Below, in pieces: positions 19,416 to 29,425 of a DNA stretch of 64,000 bases; the first letter of the stretch is position 1, and each line of letters starts with the position of its first letter. Below the pieces are notes generated by a model. That model saw only the letters and a program-made list of their open reading frames with translations. It was not told the DNA's origin and did not search any database. Source of the DNA: Planctomycetota bacterium (GTDB lineage: Bacteria > Planctomycetota > UBA11346). The position numbers and the translations under genes were made by a program. The stretch lies in the NCBI GenBank assembly GCA_013816485.1, contig JACDEI010000014.1, positions 40,526 through 104,525 on the forward strand, read 5' to 3'.

Positions 19416-22400
19416 TTTCCTTCTCCCAGGCGGCGCAGATACGCCCTGATCGCTTCCTGATGTTCCTCGCTGAAGCGTTCGATGCTGACGGTGCCGACGT
19501 CGGTGCGCTGTTTTTCCTGCGCTCGTGCCCAATCGGCCTGATCGATACCAGGTGGTGCGCGACGCATACCCGCCGCACTGCCGGCCTCGCCGGTGCCCTT
19601 CGCCTTGCCCTGGTTCTCACCCTGGCCGGACTGGCCTTCACCTTTGCCCTGGCCCTTGCCCATGCTGCTGGCGAGACGTGCCTGCTGTGCTGCTGCAGCC
19701 ATGGCCTTCGATGCGGCGTTCAAAGCGTTGCGTTGATCACCACCAGCCTGCATTGCGGCAAGCGCGTTGGCAGCAGCCTGCGATGCGGCAGAGGGCGATT
19801 CGCCCTGGCCTTCGCCTTCGCCTTTGCCTTGCCCTTCGCCTTTGCCCTCGCCTTTGCCTTCGCCCTTGGCTTGGGCTTCACCTTCGCCGGGAGCCTTGCC
19901 CTCGCCCGGCTGCTGGCCTTCACCATTCGCGGCAGCCGCTTCGGCTGCCGCTTCGCTGGCACTGGCGGCGAGTTCCTGTGCGGCTTCGCTGGCGGCTTTG
20001 GTCGTCGCGGCACCAAGTGCAGCGAGAGCCTCAGCCGCACGTTGAAGATTTTCACCCGCCTGCTCAGCAGTCTTGGCTTGGGCCGCGGGACTGGCCGACG
20101 GTGACGCATTCTCAGATGCATTTTCCAGTGCGGCGAGCGAGTTGCTTTGCGCCTGTGCCAGGTTGCCCACCGCCTCCGCCAGATGTTCCGGCGCGGTTCC
20201 GCTCGCAACGGCAGCTTCCAGCGCAGCAGCCTGCGCATCGAGTGCGCGCTCCTGCGCGGCGACGGCTTCCTGCTGCGCGTTGGCGGCATTGGCTTCCGCT
20301 TGCGCAGCCTGCTGTTGCGCATTTTGCTGGGCCTGCGCGTCGCCATCTGCCTGACGGGCTTCCGCGGCGGCGGCTTCGGCTTGGGCCTGCGACTTGTCGG
20401 CTTGAGCCTGCGCTTTGTCTGCACTGGCTTGGGCCTTGTCGGCCCGTTCCTGCGCCTGCTCGGCTTTGCGCTCGGCGGCGCTCTGCTTCTCGGAGCCCTC
20501 GGCCTGCGCCGAATCACTCTGCTCCATGGCCGCGGCCTGTTGCAGCGCGGAGGCGAGTTCCTCGCGATTCTCCGCCTGCTGCTCCAGCACCTGCGCCAAG
20601 CGTTCGGCAGCGGCACGCTGATCGGCGGCAGCCTCGGCGACCTGACGGCCAACTTCAGCGGCGGCCTGGGCGGTGGGATCACCGCTTTGGGTCGCTTCCT
20701 GGAATTTTTCCGCCAGCGGCTGGGCGATCTGTTGTTCGAGCTGATCGGCTGCGGCATGAGCGCGCGCTACCAGTTCAGCCGTAGACGCCGCAGCTTCAGG
20801 AGTGTTCGCCGGTTCGTTGTTCTGCGGCTGCTGACCAGCCTGCGGTTGCTGACCAGCCTGCGGTTGCTGACCGGCCTGCGGCGGTTGCTGCTGGGCGTTT
20901 TGGGGCTGCTGAACGGCTTGTGGTGATTGAGCGTTCTGCGCTTGCTCGTTCTGCGCCTGCGCATCCTGCGGCTGCTGCGGCTGTTGGCCGGCCTGCGGTT
21001 GCTGCGGTTGCTGACCAGGTTGTTGCTGGGCCTGCTGCGGATTCTTCGCCTGCGCATCCTGCGGCTGTTGCGGGTTCTTCTGGGCATCCTGCGCAGCTGC
21101 ATCCTGCGCAGCTGCATCTTGCGCAGCGGCATCTTGCGCAACGGCATCCTGCGGAGCGTTCGCCGGTTGCTGCGGATCCTGCGCCTGCGCATCAGCAGGA
21201 GACGCCGCCTCCGGTCCCTTCGCCAGTGCATCGTTGGCGAGTTCGGAGATCTCCTTCGCTGCCTGCGGGGCATCTTCGGCGGCCTTGGCCAAGGCCTTGG
21301 CCAGTTCTCCGGTGGTCTTCTCCGCGGCCTTCTTCGCCTGTTCGGCGATCGCCGGGAGTTGTATCGCGAGCTTCTTCTCTGCCTCGGCAAAGGCGCGACG
21401 TGCCGCGAGTTCCTCGGCCGCCAAAGCATTCTGCTCACGCAGCAGGTCCTGGAGTTCCTTCGCCAGATCGGCCTGCTGTTGAGCGGCCTCGGCGCGCTCG
21501 GCATCCTTGGCCAACTCTTCAAGCTTGGCCACGGCGGCGTCGCGTTCCTCTTTCTTGTCGGCAGCCTTGGCCAATTGTTCCGCCAGGGCATCAAGCTCCT
21601 TCGATTCGGCAGTGTCAGTTTCGCGCTTCTCGGCCTTGGCGATTTCCTGCTTCTTGGCGTCTTCACCACGCTGATTGATCAGCGCGAAGGCGCGCTCGGC
21701 AAAGGCCTGCACCATGGGCGCAGTCGGCGTCATCGGGGTGTCGACCACCACGCCGATATCGGCAGCCAGGGCGATATAGGCCTTAGCGATGGGATCACGA
21801 TTTTGGGAGAAACGACGTTCGCCTTCGACCGCTTCGGCGAGGCGTGCCTCGTCGAGATCGAGCACGGTGTTCTCCAACACGCGGATATCCTGCGGCGACT
21901 GACCCAGACCTTTGGCGCTGTCAGCAAGCTGTTCAGCGGTCAGACGGTCGAGTCCTTCATGCCAACCATCGTTCTGCTGGGCGAATTCATTGAGGCGGTC
22001 CGCCAGTTCGTTGGGGCGGATGTCATCCGACCACTTGGCCATCAACTTGTCGACCTGCTCGGCCTTCTCGGCATGCCGGCCCTGACGCACGCGACGCATC
22101 AACAGGTTGGTGGCGTTCACCGCCAGTTCCCAACGGCCACGCGCCATCTCCGGGTCGTCCTTGCGCAGCGGTTCGAGAGCGCGCAGTTCAGCCACCAATG
22201 GCGCGGCGCGTTCACCCAGGTTGTGCACCTCGAAAGTACGTTCCCAATGTTCGGTCTCGCGGATGATCTCCGCCAGACGATCGGCCTGCTGATTGAGGCG
22301 ATCCGACGCGGGATGCAGGTCATTGGGCAGATCACGCAGATTGGCGAGCACCTCATCAACGCGCACACCCAACCCATCTAGGCGGCGTGCGGCATGCAGA

Positions 22401-25400
22401 GCCGACGAACGCGTCGCCAGCGTTGCACCACTGCGACGGGCCTGATCCAGAAAGTTGCGGCGCAAGGCTACGGCTTCTTCACCAATGAAAATCACCCACG
22501 CACGACCAGCCGCGGTCTCGACCTGCCAGCGGGCCTTGCGGTCACTCGCCGGCAGACGATCGGATACTTCACGCAGCGCACGGGCACGATCCTTGATGCG
22601 ATTGACGGCCTGACGCAGCGCTCCGAGCTCCCCCGGATCGACCCGTTCACGCAGTTCGCGTTCGACCTGGCTGTTGACCTGGTTGCGCGCATGGGCCGCG
22701 ACCCGCGCGAGCGTTTCGCCACGGCGATCGGCCTCGGCGAGCGCCGGCAGATCCCAGTTCGCCAGGGTCGGCAACGCCGCAGCCAACGCCTTGCCGTCGT
22801 CATCGCGCTCGCGCGCGGTGCGCGAGAGCTCATCGCTCGCCGCCAGGGTTCCGAGTTCACCAATGCGTTTCGGCACGTCAGCGATCAGCGTCAGCGCCGC
22901 ACGCAGACGTTCCTGCGCCGCCTTCACCTGCGAGCTAGGCAGACTGGCCATGGCGCGCACCAGGTCGGGATCGCTTACCGCTTCGACCGGTTGGCCGTTG
23001 CTGTCGCGGCCGTCTCGACAGCGCAGGTCGGCGTCACCGAGCACCTGCGGCTGCTGGCCTTTGCGCGCGATAGCTAGGCCGATGCCGTTGTTGCCCTGGA
23101 GTTGGTAGAGATCGAGCTCGATCGGATGCCAGCCGGCGGACAGTTTGAGCGTACGTTTGAAGTCCTTGTAGGAATGGCTGTCGAACGCGTCGTTGGGCGT
23201 CGCTTCCTGCCCGGCGATCTTCGCCCGCACACCATCGTTGCCACCAACGGTGATGTCCCATTCGCCATCCTGCGAAATACGGATCTCACCCTGCCAACGA
23301 ACACAGAAGTCGGTGCGACCAAGGCCTGGGATATCGCGATCCTTCCAGTTGGGATTGCCGACTTCCTGGAACTTCACCGGGCCGTTGAAATCTTTGCCCT
23401 GACGGAATTGTGCCATCAGACCAGGCTTCCAGCCGGCAGCCCCACGCGAGGCCAGACAGCGGACATCGCTCTCGCGCACTTGACGCAACGGCTTACCGAC
23501 TTCCGCAAACGACAGGCCGAGACCAGATTCACCAGTGCCCTGGAAACATTCGACTTCGATCGCATGCCAACCGGCTTCGAGCAGCATCTTGCCGCGGTAC
23601 TCGGTATAGGCCTGCGAAGCCCACGCGTTGTCTGGGGTCAGCACGCGGCCAGCGACGCGCAGACGCACACCATCGTCAGCACCGACAGAGAACTCCCATT
23701 CACCACGCGTGGGGATGTTGATCTCACCACGGTAACGAGCGCAGAAATTGTCGCGGCCAAGCCCAGGAACATCACGGTTGCGCCATACCGGCAGGGCGAC
23801 CTCACGATACTTCACCTGAGCGGAATAATCCTGGCCCTGACGGAACTCGGCGAGCAGCCCCGCGCGCCAGCCATCCGAACCACGCCAGCCGCGGTCGCCA
23901 CGCACGATCGGCGCGGCACGTTGATAACGCGCGTGGGCTGCTTCGGCAGCGGCAGCCAGACCACCAGCTTCGAGACGCGCGATGATCAGCGCCAGGTCAT
24001 GGCGCAACGATGACAGATCGGTGAGGGCGGCGTCGCCCAGGTCACGACCACGTCCAAGATCTTTCGCTTCGGCGCGGCCATCCGCACAAGCGATTTCCAA
24101 CATCGAACCCGCACCGCGACTCCAACCACCGAACTCGCCAGCGAGATTCATCAGCGGACGCGCGGTGACCACCGCGCCATCGCAGGCTTCTTCGACCAAC
24201 GATCCGGAGACTTCGTTCAGCGCCTCACGCCATACGGTGATGCGGTTGGCCATCAGCGCGAGTTCGCCCTGACGCGCCCCGGCGTCGTCCTGACGTGCGA
24301 TCTGCCCCCATGTACGCACCAACGTGCGCAACGCATCGTGCTGCGCATCGACCTGCGTCAGCGCCGCGCGCAGACGTTTGGCCTGCGCCGCGCCACGTGC
24401 GTCGGCGGTGCTGGTGACCACCACCTTGACCGCTTCGCTCACGCTGCGCTGGCCACCGAGATCGGTGGCGCGCACGGCGAGCGAGAGTTCCTCGCCTTTC
24501 TTGACCTTGAGCGCGGCGAGATCGAGCGGCACCGGCAGACTGGCTTCGGTGCGCGTGCCTTCCGGCAGTGGCAGCGGACGCACCTGACGTTCCTTGCCAT
24601 CGACCAGCACCACCAGTTCCGCCGAACGCAGACCGAGATCATCGCGCACCGCCGCAGCCATCAGCAGGGCCTCGTCGTCGCCGACCAAGCCACCGTCAAG
24701 ACCCGCGGCGGTGAGCTGAGCCACCGGCGGCACGTCCGGCCGCACCGACAGGATCCAACGCTGCGCCGGCTGCGAAATCAGGCCGCCATCGCCGACCAGA
24801 CGCAGGCCATAGGCGATGGTCGCGGTGGGCTTGAGCACCACCGAGAGTGTGCCATTGGCGAGCGTCGCTGCCTGTTCCCCACCATCGAACACCAGCGCGC
24901 CGCCGACCGCAGGCGCACCGTCGAGTTTGGCCGTCAGCGTGACGGTCGAACCGGCGAGGATCTCCGCGTCACCACCGGTGATGTCGCGCGGCGGCAGACC
25001 GCTGTAAAGCGGCGGCGTGACGCGCAGGGCAAGATCACCGAGCACCGGCGGACGCGCGACGGTGACGCGGTAGGACGCACTTTCGCCATCGCCGGCGGTG
25101 ACGCGGTAACGCAGGGCATTGGTCACCGCCGGCAGACGCGCGACGTACCGTCCATCCCCCTGGCTGGTGAACTCGACCGCCTCGTCGACGCCGTCATCCC
25201 ATGCCAACGCCAGACGTGCGGCACCCGGGTCGGGCGTGGTGGTGACGGTGACCTCCAACGAGGCGCCAAGCGCGAGGTGCTGATCACCCGGAGTCACGGC
25301 GATGGTGATCTGCGCCGGCCGCAGCAGCACGGGGAAGGCCGCGCGCGCGAGGTAGGCCGCCGTCCCTGGGACGAAGCAGGCCGCGGCAACCACCGCCAGC

Positions 25401-25879
25401 AGCACACCGGCACGTTTCCACGAGGTGCGCGCCGGTTCGTGATCGATCAGCCCCGGGACATCAAGATCCGCCACCTGCTGCGCGCCCAGGGCGACGGTGC
25501 GCTCGACCATCCACGCGCTGACGCCTGGATCGTTACGTCCGGACAGTTCGACCGCCGAGCTGAGCTGTTCGTCGAGTTTGTCGTCGATGCGCGCTTCGAT
25601 GGCGTGCGCCACCTCGGCCGGGGTCGGCCGGCGGAAGAACGGCAGCAACACCCGCGTGACCACCACCGCACCAGCGACGCCATAAACCGTCAGGCTGAGC
25701 ATCCAGTGCCAGCCATGACCAGGACGCAGCGTCACATCGACCAGCGCCACCACGCCCAAACCGGCGAGGTAGACCACCAGCGACTCGCCGAGTCCACGGG
25801 CGACTTGCACCCGACGTTCCCCCAGGGCGAAGGCGGCTAGAGTGCGTGAGATGATCTGAGGCAGGCCGGGAGTGTTCAT
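19412..25879 (-). CDS. Giant DUF4175-like membrane protein with two PA14 domains and long Gln/Ala-rich tail
   Basis: This 2155-residue protein is much longer than typical DUF4175 proteins. Three N-terminal hydrophobic segments (about residues 33-50, 58-80 and 152-172) anchor it, with a DUF4175-like region and Ig-like stretches after them. Two tandem PA14 domains lie at about 665-800 and 810-945 (GLLAEFRQGQDYSAQVKY and GLMAQFRQGKDFNGPVKF). A long helical, charged region follows. A QQPQ/AQDA-rich low-complexity tract covers about 1540-1700, then coiled-coil AQAQADKSQAQAEAAAAEA-type repeats, then a GEGKGEGKGEGQ tract near 1990-2030. The short C-terminal tail ends in a folded-looking helix. It is encoded downstream of the MoxR/DUF58/VWA genes and coupled to the prenyltransferase-fold gene. 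It is probably an envelope-spanning scaffold. Confidence 0.75.
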   Translation of the reverse strand: MNTPGLPQIISRTLAAFALGERRVQVARGLGESLVVYLAGLGVVALVDVTLRPGHGWHWMLSLTVYGVAGAVVVTRVLLPFFRRPTPAEVAHAIEARIDDKLDEQLSSAVELSGRNDPGVSAWMVERTVALGAQQVADLDVPGLIDHEPARTSWKRAGVLLAVVAAACFVPGTAAYLARAAFPVLLRPAQITIAVTPGDQHLALGASLEVTVTTTPDPGAARLALAWDDGVDEAVEFTSQGDGRYVARLPAVTNALRYRVTAGDGESASYRVTVARPPVLGDLALRVTPPLYSGLPPRDITGGDAEILAGSTVTLTAKLDGAPAVGGALVFDGGEQAATLANGTLSVVLKPTATIAYGLRLVGDGGLISQPAQRWILSVRPDVPPVAQLTAAGLDGGLVGDDEALLMAAAVRDDLGLRSAELVVLVDGKERQVRPLPLPEGTRTEASLPVPLDLAALKVKKGEELSLAVRATDLGGQRSVSEAVKVVVTSTADARGAAQAKRLRAALTQVDAQHDALRTLVRTWGQIARQDDAGARQGELALMANRITVWREALNEVSGSLVEEACDGAVVTARPLMNLAGEFGGWSRGAGSMLEIACADGRAEAKDLGRGRDLGDAALTDLSSLRHDLALIIARLEAGGLAAAAEAAHARYQRAAPIVRGDRGWRGSDGWRAGLLAEFRQGQDYSAQVKYREVALPVWRNRDVPGLGRDNFCARYRGEINIPTRGEWEFSVGADDGVRLRVAGRVLTPDNAWASQAYTEYRGKMLLEAGWHAIEVECFQGTGESGLGLSFAEVGKPLRQVRESDVRCLASRGAAGWKPGLMAQFRQGKDFNGPVKFQEVGNPNWKDRDIPGLGRTDFCVRWQGEIRISQDGEWDITVGGNDGVRAKIAGQEATPNDAFDSHSYKDFKRTLKLSAGWHPIELDLYQLQGNNGIGLAIARKGQQPQVLGDADLRCRDGRDSNGQPVEAVSDPDLVRAMASLPSSQVKAAQERLRAALTLIADVPKRIGELGTLAASDELSRTARERDDDGKALAAALPTLANWDLPALAEADRRGETLARVAAHARNQVNSQVERELRERVDPGELGALRQAVNRIKDRARALREVSDRLPASDRKARWQVETAAGRAWVIFIGEEAVALRRNFLDQARRSGATLATRSSALHAARRLDGLGVRVDEVLANLRDLPNDLHPASDRLNQQADRLAEIIRETEHWERTFEVHNLGERAAPLVAELRALEPLRKDDPEMARGRWELAVNATNLLMRRVRQGRHAEKAEQVDKLMAKWSDDIRPNELADRLNEFAQQNDGWHEGLDRLTAEQLADSAKGLGQSPQDIRVLENTVLDLDEARLAEAVEGERRFSQNRDPIAKAYIALAADIGVVVDTPMTPTAPMVQAFAERAFALINQRGEDAKKQEIAKAEKRETDTAESKELDALAEQLAKAADKKEERDAAVAKLEELAKDAERAEAAQQQADLAKELQDLLREQNALAAEELAARRAFAEAEKKLAIQLPAIAEQAKKAAEKTTGELAKALAKAAEDAPQAAKEISELANDALAKGPEAASPADAQAQDPQQPANAPQDAVAQDAAAQDAAAQDAAAQDAQKNPQQPQDAQAKNPQQAQQQPGQQPQQPQAGQQPQQPQDAQAQNEQAQNAQSPQAVQQPQNAQQQPPQAGQQPQAGQQPQAGQQPQNNEPANTPEAAASTAELVARAHAAADQLEQQIAQPLAEKFQEATQSGDPTAQAAAEVGRQVAEAAADQRAAAERLAQVLEQQAENREELASALQQAAAMEQSDSAQAEGSEKQSAAERKAEQAQERADKAQASADKAQAQADKSQAQAEAAAAEARQADGDAQAQQNAQQQAAQAEANAANAQQEAVAAQERALDAQAAALEAAVASGTAPEHLAEAVGNLAQAQSNSLAALENASENASPSASPAAQAKTAEQAGENLQRAAEALAALGAATTKAASEAAQELAASASEAAAEAAAANGEGQQPGEGKAPGEGEAQAKGEGKGEGKGEGQGKGEGEGQGESPSAASQAAANALAAMQAGGDQRNALNAASKAMAAAAQQARLASSMGKGQGKGEGQSGQGENQGKAKGTGEAGSAAGMRRAPPGIDQADWARAQEKQRTDVGTVSIERFSEEHQEAIRAYLRRLGEGK

Positions 25880-25930
25880 CGCAGGGTCAACGGGGGGAAA
25901 CCGTGGGTGTGACCGGAGTGGATGAGTGGG

Positions 25931-26026
25931 AAGGTCCGAGGGGTCCGAGGGGCACGAAAAGTCCCGTGCAGGCGCACGCTCTCAGACCTTTCGTACCCCT
26001 CGGACCCTTCGTACCCCTCGGACTTC
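25931..26026. repeat. Tandem-arm hairpin 1 (GGTCCGAGG/GTACGAGGG type)
   Basis: The left arm at 25931-25960 has GGTCCGAGG-type 9-mers. The right arm at 25988-26026 has the reverse complements (TTCGTACCCCTCGGACC-type). An unrelated loop of about 27 nt separates them. It begins 5 nt after the stop of the 26032-29280 gene (minus strand) and ends 51 nt before the start at 25879. Confidence 0.9.
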
Positions 26027-26031
26027 GACGA

Positions 26032-29000
26032 TCAGGGCAATCCAACCCGCTTGCGCCACATCCATTCCACCGCGAGCAGGCCGAGCACAGCAATCAGCGC
26101 CAGGTAGTTGTCCCACAACGAATGGGTGGTGCGGCGTGGATTGGCCTTCGGCACCAAGCGGTCGGCGAGGTCTTTGATCAACGGCACCGCCTGGTCGAGG
26201 CTGTCCGCACGGAAACCACCGGCGGTGGCGAGGCGGGCGAGGTTCACCGGGTCGGCGCCAAGTTCGAGGCCTTCCTGCGACTGGCGGTCACGCACCACTA
26301 GGTCGCGGATCTCGCTCAGCGTGGCGAGGTCGGGGTCGTCGGATTTCACCGTCACGCGCCAGCGGCCCTCGCCCAGGCCTTCGAGACCGGCGTGCCACAA
26401 CGCATCAGCATCGTTCACCGGCGACAGGTCGATGCGCTGGAGCGAACCGTCCAGTTCCTTGCCTTCGGCATCCAGGCGGGCGACGGTCGCATGAACCGCG
26501 CCGGTGGCGGCGGAGCCATCCTTGTGCCGTGCGCGCACCCGCAGTTCGGCGCGTTCACGCGGAGCGATCAGCGCGCGATCGAGCGCCGCCTGCAGACGAT
26601 CATCCTTGCCGCGCAGACGCATGCCCAGACCCCAGCGCACCGCCTGCAACCAGAACGCGCGATGCACGCGGTCGCCCAGACGATCACGCCAGCGCCACGT
26701 ATCGGTGGTGCCAACCCACAACACCCGACCAGCGCCGAAGCGCATGGTGGCGACCACCGGCGTGCGGTGGTCATCCTGGGTCTCAAGCAGAACCTCGGCA
26801 CCTTCCTTGGCCGTCACACCACGCGCCAGCCACTGCAACGGCGGGAGCGCCGGCCACAACTGCTGGTTGAGGGCATTGTCATCGAGCACCGCGGTCACCG
26901 GGTGATCGGCGCCGATGGTGGTGAGTTTCACCGTTGCGGTCGGCGAGCCGCCATTGGTGTGCAGGCGCACCGGCAGCAGCTTGGCGATGCCGCCGAGCGC
27001 ATAAGACGCCGGCATACCGCGTGGTCCGGCGATGGTGGCGACGAAACCGCCACGGCGCGAGACGAAGCGCTCCAAGCGCTGCTGATCCTCGGCCGCGATC
27101 TGCCCAGGGGCGAGATCGCCGAGCACCACGATGTCGTAGCCGTCGAGCTCCTGCTGCGTCGGCGGCAGCAGTTCCTTCTCACCGCGTGGCTGACGGATCG
27201 ATTGGTAGCGGCGCACCACCTGCACGCGCTTGTCGCGTTCGAAGAGGTCGACGAGGAAGCGGCTCTCCCAGCGTGCGCTGTGGTCGACGATCAATACTTT
27301 GAGCGGATCGTCGTTGACCGTCACGCTCGCGTCGGCCTGGTTGTTGGCGAGGCTGGCCTCGGCGTTCTTGTTCGCCGTCGAGGTGGGCGGCGGTTTGCCA
27401 TAGGGCGCGAGGAACGAACCGGGGATCGGACGTTCGACGCGGCTGTCCGGCAGCGTCCAGCCGACCGCGACGTGCGAGCCGCCGCCACCCTGCTTGTGCT
27501 GGACTTCGATGTAGTACGGTCGGCCGCGTTCGAGCACCACCGCAGCGGAACGCTGCGACTGGTACTTGTCGTAGACGCCTGGATCCGCGTATTCCGGCAC
27601 CTCGGCGATCTTGACCTTGTCGGCGGGATCGACGGAGGTTGAGAGGAAGACTTGCGCACGGTCGTCGGCAGTGACCCAGAAGTGGTAGGGCCCGCTGATC
27701 GGCGGCACGACGTAACCGCGCAGTACCGCGCCGAAATTCTCGGCCGGATCATTGGAGGCCGCCTGCGGGGTGACCTCGCTGCGATCGGCCTTGCCGGCGA
27801 CGAAGGCGGGATGGTCGAGCAGGACGCGCAGATCGGTGCCGGGCAGATTGCCCCACACGTCGCGTAGCAGGCCGCCACCGGAGATAATGCCGGCATCGAC
27901 TGCCCCAGCACGTTCGAGCCGCGCCTGGAACCCATGTACGCCGGCCTCGGCGTCCGGCAGTTCGAAGCGTTCGGTCTGCCATGCACCGGTGGCCTTGATG
28001 GTGCGCTGTTCGATGACCTTGCCGTCGCGCGTCAGCACCAAACGCCAGTCGGTGCCATCATAACCGGTGATGCGCAGCCGAGTGTCGAGGCGGATGGTCT
28101 CACCACGGAAGACCTCGGCCGGCGCACGCACCTCGGCCACCACGGCGTCGCGGATGACCCCGGCATCGCCGACGCTGATGCCAGCCAACAACGCACCGCG
28201 GGCGTTCAGCGCACGGATCGCCGGCACCGGATCGACGCCCGCGGTCTGACGACCGTCGGACAACAAGATCACCGCACCGGCGTGGGTCTGGTCGCCCCAG
28301 TTGCGCGCCAGGGTCGACAAGGGCGCAGCGAAATCGGTCGAACCAGTAGGCGCGAAACCGGCGAGCGCCGCGGGATCACCGACCGAGGTCAGCGCTCCAT
28401 CATCGAGCGCATGCCAACTGACAATGGCGCGGTCCTTCAGCAACGGTTCCAGCGCGTTGCGCGCCAGCGACACCGCGCGTTCGGTACGCGACATCGCGCG
28501 CAGGCGTTCGAGTCCGGCAGTGACCGCCGGACCACCTTGGGCGAGCAGACCACGATCGCTGGCCTCCTGCGCGGCGTCGAGTTTGGGCAACAGCGCACGG
28601 CAGCGGTTGCCGAGCTCGGTCAGCGCGCTGACCAAGCCATCGGCTTTGTCGCCGATGGCTTCGGGCTTGCCACGTTCGAGCATCGCGCTGATGCGGCCGA
28701 GCAGGGCAGCCTGATCGCGGAACAGCGCAGTGGTGTCGTTGTCGCCACCCGCACCGGCGAGTTCTTCACCGCGTTTGGCGTGCAGTTTGGCCAGTGATTT
28801 GTCGAGGTTCGCCGGTTGACGACCTTCCGTCGCCGCCTGCTGGATCTCCACCAGCGCCGCCGTCAGTCCAGGGAGGTCATTGATCAGCGCGGTCAGTTCA
28901 CGCCGCGCCTGACGTGGACCATCGGGACGCACGGTGGCGTCAACCAGGCCGAGCGCGACCGCTTCATCGAGCTGACGCGCGAGCGGTTGCTGTTCATCGG

Positions 29001-29280
29001 TCACCGCCATCGAGCCGGAACGGTCGACCACCAGCGCCACCGCCGGCAGTTGCCGTTCGACCGTGGTCTTGGTCAGGGTGGGTTCGAGCAACAGCAGCAC
29101 GACCACCACCACCGCCGCGCCGCGCAACCACGACAGCCCCAGACGTGGGAAACGTGGCAGGCGACCGAGTTCGAGCCGCAGCAGGCTGATGATGCCCCAG
29201 CCAGCGAGCGCCGCGAGCGGGATGATCAGCCACCAGGCGAGACCGATGAGTTCGAAGGACCAACCGGATGCGGGAGTCAT
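26032..29280 (-). CDS. VWA-like membrane protein with PA14 insertion and glutamine-amidotransferase-like domain
   Basis: This is a 1082-residue protein. Two N-terminal membrane segments (about 10-34 and 50-66) are followed by a VWA-like region with the MIDAS residues DRSGS at 86-90. The centre contains a PA14/GLEYA-like sandwich (GYVVPPISGPYHFWVTADDR). Then comes a class I glutamine-amidotransferase-like domain starting at KVLIVDHSARWESRFLVDL, with DIVVLGDLAPG. A final membrane helix (NYLALIAVLGLLAVEWMW) is at the C-terminus. This layout is characteristic of large membrane proteins in planctomycete Bat-like clusters. It lies between the BatA-like gene and the DUF4175-like gene, separated on both sides by tandem-arm hairpins. 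No catalytic Cys-His-Glu triad could be assigned. Confidence 0.78.
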   Translation of the reverse strand: MTPASGWSFELIGLAWWLIIPLAALAGWGIISLLRLELGRLPRFPRLGLSWLRGAAVVVVVLLLLEPTLTKTTVERQLPAVALVVDRSGSMAVTDEQQPLARQLDEAVALGLVDATVRPDGPRQARRELTALINDLPGLTAALVEIQQAATEGRQPANLDKSLAKLHAKRGEELAGAGGDNDTTALFRDQAALLGRISAMLERGKPEAIGDKADGLVSALTELGNRCRALLPKLDAAQEASDRGLLAQGGPAVTAGLERLRAMSRTERAVSLARNALEPLLKDRAIVSWHALDDGALTSVGDPAALAGFAPTGSTDFAAPLSTLARNWGDQTHAGAVILLSDGRQTAGVDPVPAIRALNARGALLAGISVGDAGVIRDAVVAEVRAPAEVFRGETIRLDTRLRITGYDGTDWRLVLTRDGKVIEQRTIKATGAWQTERFELPDAEAGVHGFQARLERAGAVDAGIISGGGLLRDVWGNLPGTDLRVLLDHPAFVAGKADRSEVTPQAASNDPAENFGAVLRGYVVPPISGPYHFWVTADDRAQVFLSTSVDPADKVKIAEVPEYADPGVYDKYQSQRSAAVVLERGRPYYIEVQHKQGGGGSHVAVGWTLPDSRVERPIPGSFLAPYGKPPPTSTANKNAEASLANNQADASVTVNDDPLKVLIVDHSARWESRFLVDLFERDKRVQVVRRYQSIRQPRGEKELLPPTQQELDGYDIVVLGDLAPGQIAAEDQQRLERFVSRRGGFVATIAGPRGMPASYALGGIAKLLPVRLHTNGGSPTATVKLTTIGADHPVTAVLDDNALNQQLWPALPPLQWLARGVTAKEGAEVLLETQDDHRTPVVATMRFGAGRVLWVGTTDTWRWRDRLGDRVHRAFWLQAVRWGLGMRLRGKDDRLQAALDRALIAPRERAELRVRARHKDGSAATGAVHATVARLDAEGKELDGSLQRIDLSPVNDADALWHAGLEGLGEGRWRVTVKSDDPDLATLSEIRDLVVRDRQSQEGLELGADPVNLARLATAGGFRADSLDQAVPLIKDLADRLVPKANPRRTTHSLWDNYLALIAVLGLLAVEWMWRKRVGLP

Positions 29281-29301
29281 GGGAGGCTCGCTTTGCTCGC
29301 C

Positions 29302-29416
29302 GGTACGAGGGGTACGAGGGGTACGAGGGGTACGAGCAGTACGAGGGGTACGAGGAGTACGGATGCATTCGGACCGTTCGTACCCCTCGTACCCCTCGTA
29401 CCCTTCGTACCCTTCC
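29302..29416. repeat. Tandem-arm hairpin 2 (GTACGAGGG type)
   Basis: The left arm at 29302-29361 has six to seven copies of GGTACGAGG-type 9-mers. The right arm at 29376-29416 has about four inverse copies, with a short loop of about 14 nt. It lies 9 nt after the stop of the BatA-like gene and 21 nt before the start of the next gene. Confidence 0.95.
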
Positions 29417-29425
29417 GACAGTTAT

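Noticed and set aside
19525..20784. Long plus-strand frames opposite the Gln/Ala-rich tail of the DUF4175-like gene
   Set aside because: They are low-complexity Arg/Pro/Leu translations of the antisense strand of a repeat tract.
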